This document shows positions 62,157-64,000 of a stretch of 64,000 nt of DNA, piece by piece. The position numbers and the translations under genes were made by a program. The stretch covers positions 1 through 64,000 of the forward strand of contig JADYZP010000039.1 in assembly GCA_020853025.1 (NCBI GenBank), in the 5' to 3' direction. Numbering within the stretch: the first letter of the stretch is position 1; every line of letters begins with the position of its first letter. This DNA comes from Burkholderiales bacterium. Lineage in GTDB: Bacteria > Pseudomonadota > Gammaproteobacteria > Burkholderiales > Casimicrobiaceae. Below the pieces are notes generated by a model. It was given only the letters and a program-made list of their open reading frames with translations. It was not told the origin of the DNA and made no database searches.

Positions 62157-63196
62157 TCGGTGAACATGTCGTTGACGCCGCCCGGCGGCGTGATCCCGAA
62201 ATGCCGGTACGACAGCGCGGTGGCGACCCGCCCGCGCGACGTGCGTTGCAGGAAGCCTTGCTGAATGAGGAACGGCTCCAGCACGTCCTCGATCGTGTCG
62301 CGCTCCTCGCCGATGGCGGCGGCGAGGTTGTCGACGCCGACGGGGCCGCCAGCGAACTTGTGCAGCACCGTGTGCAGCAGCTTGCGGTCCATCACGTCGA
62401 GTCCGGAGCCGTCGACATCGAGCATCGACAGCGCGGCATCGGCCACCAGGTGCGTGATCTGCCCATCGAACTTCACCTGCGCGAAATCACGCACGCGGCG
62501 CAGCAGGCGATTGGCGATCCGCGGCGTGCCGCGCGAGCGGCACGCGATTTCGCGCGCGCCGTCGGGCTCGATCGCGATGTCGAGCAGCGCCGCCGAACGC
62601 GTGACGATGCGGGTCAGCTCGTCGGTATTGTAGAACTCGAGGCGGGCGACAATACCGAAGCGGTCGCGCAGCGGATTGGTCAGCATACCGGCGCGGGTCG
62701 TCGCACCCACCAGCGTGAATGGCGGCAGATCGAGCTTGACGCTTCGCGCCGCCGGCCCCTCTCCGATCATGATGTCGATCTGGAAGTCCTCGAGCGCCGG
62801 ATACAGGATCTCCTCGACGATTGGCGACAGCCGGTGGATCTCGTCGATGAACAGCACATCGCGCGGCTCGAGGTTGGTCAGCAGCGCGGCTAAGTCACCC
62901 GGACGCTCGAGCACCGGCCCCGAGGTCTGCCGCAGGTTGACGCCGAGCTCGTGGGCGATGATGTGCGACAGCGTGGTCTTGCCCAGTCCCGGCGGACCGA
63001 AGAGCAGGACGTGGTCGAGCGCCTCACCCCGCTGTTTCGTGGCCTGTATGAAGATCGACAGCTGCTCGCGGATCTTCTCCTGTCCCACGTACTCGGCGAG
63101 CCCGCGCGGTCGCAGAGCGCGCTCGATGACCGCCTCCTGCGCACCGGCGACCTTGGCGCCGACCACGCGATGCAACTCGTCGTTTTCGATGGCCAT
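62153..63196 (-). CDS. ruvB: Holliday junction helicase RuvB
   Basis: RuvB is the AAA+ motor of branch migration. It shows [19 protein letters not shown], Walker [11 protein letters not shown] (67-76), Walker [12 protein letters not shown], the [26 protein letters not shown] sensor region and the C-terminal [13 protein letters not shown]. The 347-residue length is normal. ruvA is 80 bp upstream; ybgC follows with a 4-nt overlap. The ruvAB-ybgC-tolQRA order is standard for Proteobacteria. Confidence 0.97.
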   Translation of the reverse strand: MAIENDELHRVVGAKVAGAQEAVIERALRPRGLAEYVGQEKIREQLSIFIQATKQRGEALDHVLLFGPPGLGKTTLSHIIAHELGVNLRQTSGPVLERPGDLAALLTNLEPRDVLFIDEIHRLSPIVEEILYPALEDFQIDIMIGEGPAARSVKLDLPPFTLVGATTRAGMLTNPLRDRFGIVARLEFYNTDELTRIVTRSAALLDIAIEPDGAREIACRSRGTPRIANRLLRRVRDFAQVKFDGQITHLVADAALSMLDVDGSGLDVMDRKLLHTVLHKFAGGPVGVDNLAAAIGEERDTIEDVLEPFLIQQGFLQRTSRGRVATALSYRHFGITPPGGVNDMFTE

Positions 63197-63222
63197 GTCA
63201 GTTCCGCCTTGCGCGACATCGC

Positions 63223-63240
63223 GTCAGGTTGAAGCCTGAC
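63223..63240 (-). other. Small inverted repeat between ruvA and ruvB
   Basis: GTCAGG (63223-63228) and CCTGAC (63235-63240) are exact complements with a six-base loop, in the 80-bp gap between ruvA and ruvB. It would form a weak hairpin ahead of ruvB, where it might modulate translation. No T-tract follows. Confidence 0.35.
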
Positions 63241-63276
63241 TCACAACTGGACAGTGAGCAGCGAGACTGTTTCATT

Positions 63277-63858
63277 TCAGGCCTTCGCCAGCGCCTTCAA
63301 CGCCTGCCGGATCCCGTCGCTCACCGCCAGGCCATCGGGCAGGTTCTTGACTGTCGCCACCGCCTCCTTGTCGCTGTAGCCGAGCGCCAGCAACGCATGC
63401 AGGATGTCGCTCGAAGCCGGCGGCGCGCGCTGGATGCCGACGGCGGTGGACAGGTCCACGCCAAGCTTGTCCTTCAGTTCGAGCAGTAGGCGTTCCGCCG
63501 TCTTCTTCCCGATGCCGGGAATCTTCGTCAGCCGCCCGGTCTCCTGCATCGTGACCGCCTGCGCGAGTTCGGCGACAGACAACCCCGAGAGCACCGATAG
63601 CGCGGTGCGCGCGCCGATGCCGCTGATCTTTACCAGCAGACGGAACGCGCGGCGCTCGCTTTCGCTGCCGAATCCGAAGAGCAGGTGCGCGTCCTCGCGC
63701 ACGACCAGGTGCGTGAACAGCGTGATGCGCTCTCCGGTCGACGGCAGGTTGTAGAAGGTGCTCATCGGGACGTCGACCTCGTAGGCGACGCCCTGTACGT
63801 CGAGCAGCAGCTGCGGCGGATTCTTCTCGAGCAGGATGCCCGACAGGCGGCCGATCAT
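63277..63858 (-). CDS. ruvA: Holliday junction helicase RuvA
   Basis: RuvA binds the four-way junction and loads RuvB. The sequence starts [21 protein letters not shown], has the two HhH motifs ([19 protein letters not shown] and [24 protein letters not shown]), and domain III at the C-terminus ([23 protein letters not shown]). The 193-residue length is normal. It precedes ruvB. Confidence 0.97.
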   Translation of the reverse strand: MIGRLSGILLEKNPPQLLLDVQGVAYEVDVPMSTFYNLPSTGERITLFTHLVVREDAHLLFGFGSESERRAFRLLVKISGIGARTALSVLSGLSVAELAQAVTMQETGRLTKIPGIGKKTAERLLLELKDKLGVDLSTAVGIQRAPPASSDILHALLALGYSDKEAVATVKNLPDGLAVSDGIRQALKALAKA

Positions 63859-63934
63859 GGTCGATTATCGCATCCGCATCAAGGCTGCGCGCCGCGGCAG
63901 CGGCGAGGCCGCGGTGCCAGCAGCGGCGATCGCG

Positions 63935-64000
63935 TCATCGCACGAAGCGCCCGGCACGGCGCCGATAGCCCGACGAGCGCAACTCGCCCACGCCGACGCT
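63935..64000 (-). CDS. Probable RuvC C-terminus (partial)
   Basis: The minus-strand frame from the window edge to a TGA at 63937-63935 gives the last 21 residues, SVGVGELRSSGYRRRAGRFV plus R. The basic ending and its place 76 bp upstream of ruvA fit RuvC, the resolvase that usually precedes ruvA. The fragment is too short for recognition by sequence alone. Confidence 0.4.
   Translation of the reverse strand, partial: SVGVGELRSSGYRRRAGRFVR

Noticed and set aside
1-64000. CRISPR arrays, tRNA genes, toxin-antitoxin or defence islands
   Set aside because: No regularly spaced repeats, no cloverleaf with a T-loop GTTCGA pattern, and no clustered defence families were seen in reading the window; absence is by eye only.

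Overview
The window is a GC-rich chromosomal segment that reads as a betaproteobacterium. The evidence is a set of gene groups typical of that class: hemX-hemY, ubiA/ubiD/ubiH, leuS-lptE-holA, ruvA-ruvB-ybgC-tolQ-tolR-tolA, the yqjD-yqjE-yqjK trio, a DksA with a single zinc-finger cysteine, and a type A RNase P RNA. Genes are packed on both strands, often with 4-nt stop/start overlaps (ATGA, GTGA, TTGA). GTG and TTG starts are common. I saw no CRISPR array, tRNA, prophage, complete insertion sequence or defence island.

Layout. 1-1260: scar region with the end of an unknown gene, a transposase tail fused to a truncated EamA exporter, and a helix-hairpin-helix protein. 1400-3700: hemX-hemY. 3760-7300: GT39-like and GT2 glycosyltransferases and a 2Fe-2S flavin reductase. 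7350-12640: an SDR, ubiA, a DNA-deoxyinosine glycosylase, an MFS transporter divergent from ubiD. 12635-17170: stress/envelope genes yqjKED, dacB, bioA. 17170-22940: a patatin outer-membrane protein and a small hydrolase/lyase group. 22940-23780: gene relics and one 58-residue gene. 24830-30670: metY, hydrolase, DUF2189 protein, TPR-OGT glycosyltransferase, rsmE. 30730-34960: holA, lptE, leuS. 35180-39060: dsbD, a methyltransferase and a tandem-thioredoxin protein. 39180-44600: AEC transporter, hslU, SodC-like lipoprotein, fabI, FAD oxidoreductase. 44610-47540: rnpB, pyrC, dksA, paired hairpins, sodB. 47640-52600: STAS-repeat protein, hslV, ubiH, dsbC and small secreted or membrane proteins. 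52650-57750: HAD relic, lipoprotein, acetyltransferase, XRE regulator, pepN, FKBP isomerase. 57976-64000: PilZ-like protein facing tolA, then tolRQ-ybgC-ruvBA and probably the end of ruvC.

Themes. Three ubiquinone genes (ubiA, ubiD, ubiH) lie at separate sites. Periplasmic thiol chemistry is well represented: DsbD supplies electrons, DsbC isomerises, and a two-domain thioredoxin-like protein may be another client. Envelope integrity is served by Tol, LptE, DacB, FabI and the patatin/BamA-type protein. The HslUV protease is encoded by two genes 7.5 kb apart in opposite orientation, which is unusual.

I found no convincing undescribed multi-gene system. The better leads are the split hslV/hslU with a duplicated STAS-domain protein upstream of hslV, a Cu/Zn-SOD-like lipoprotein lacking most metal ligands, the perfect palindrome filling the 30-bp MFS/ubiD gap, twin repeat hairpins between dksA and sodB, and several gene relics with readable junctions. 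All functional statements are family-level recognition by eye; no database search was run.
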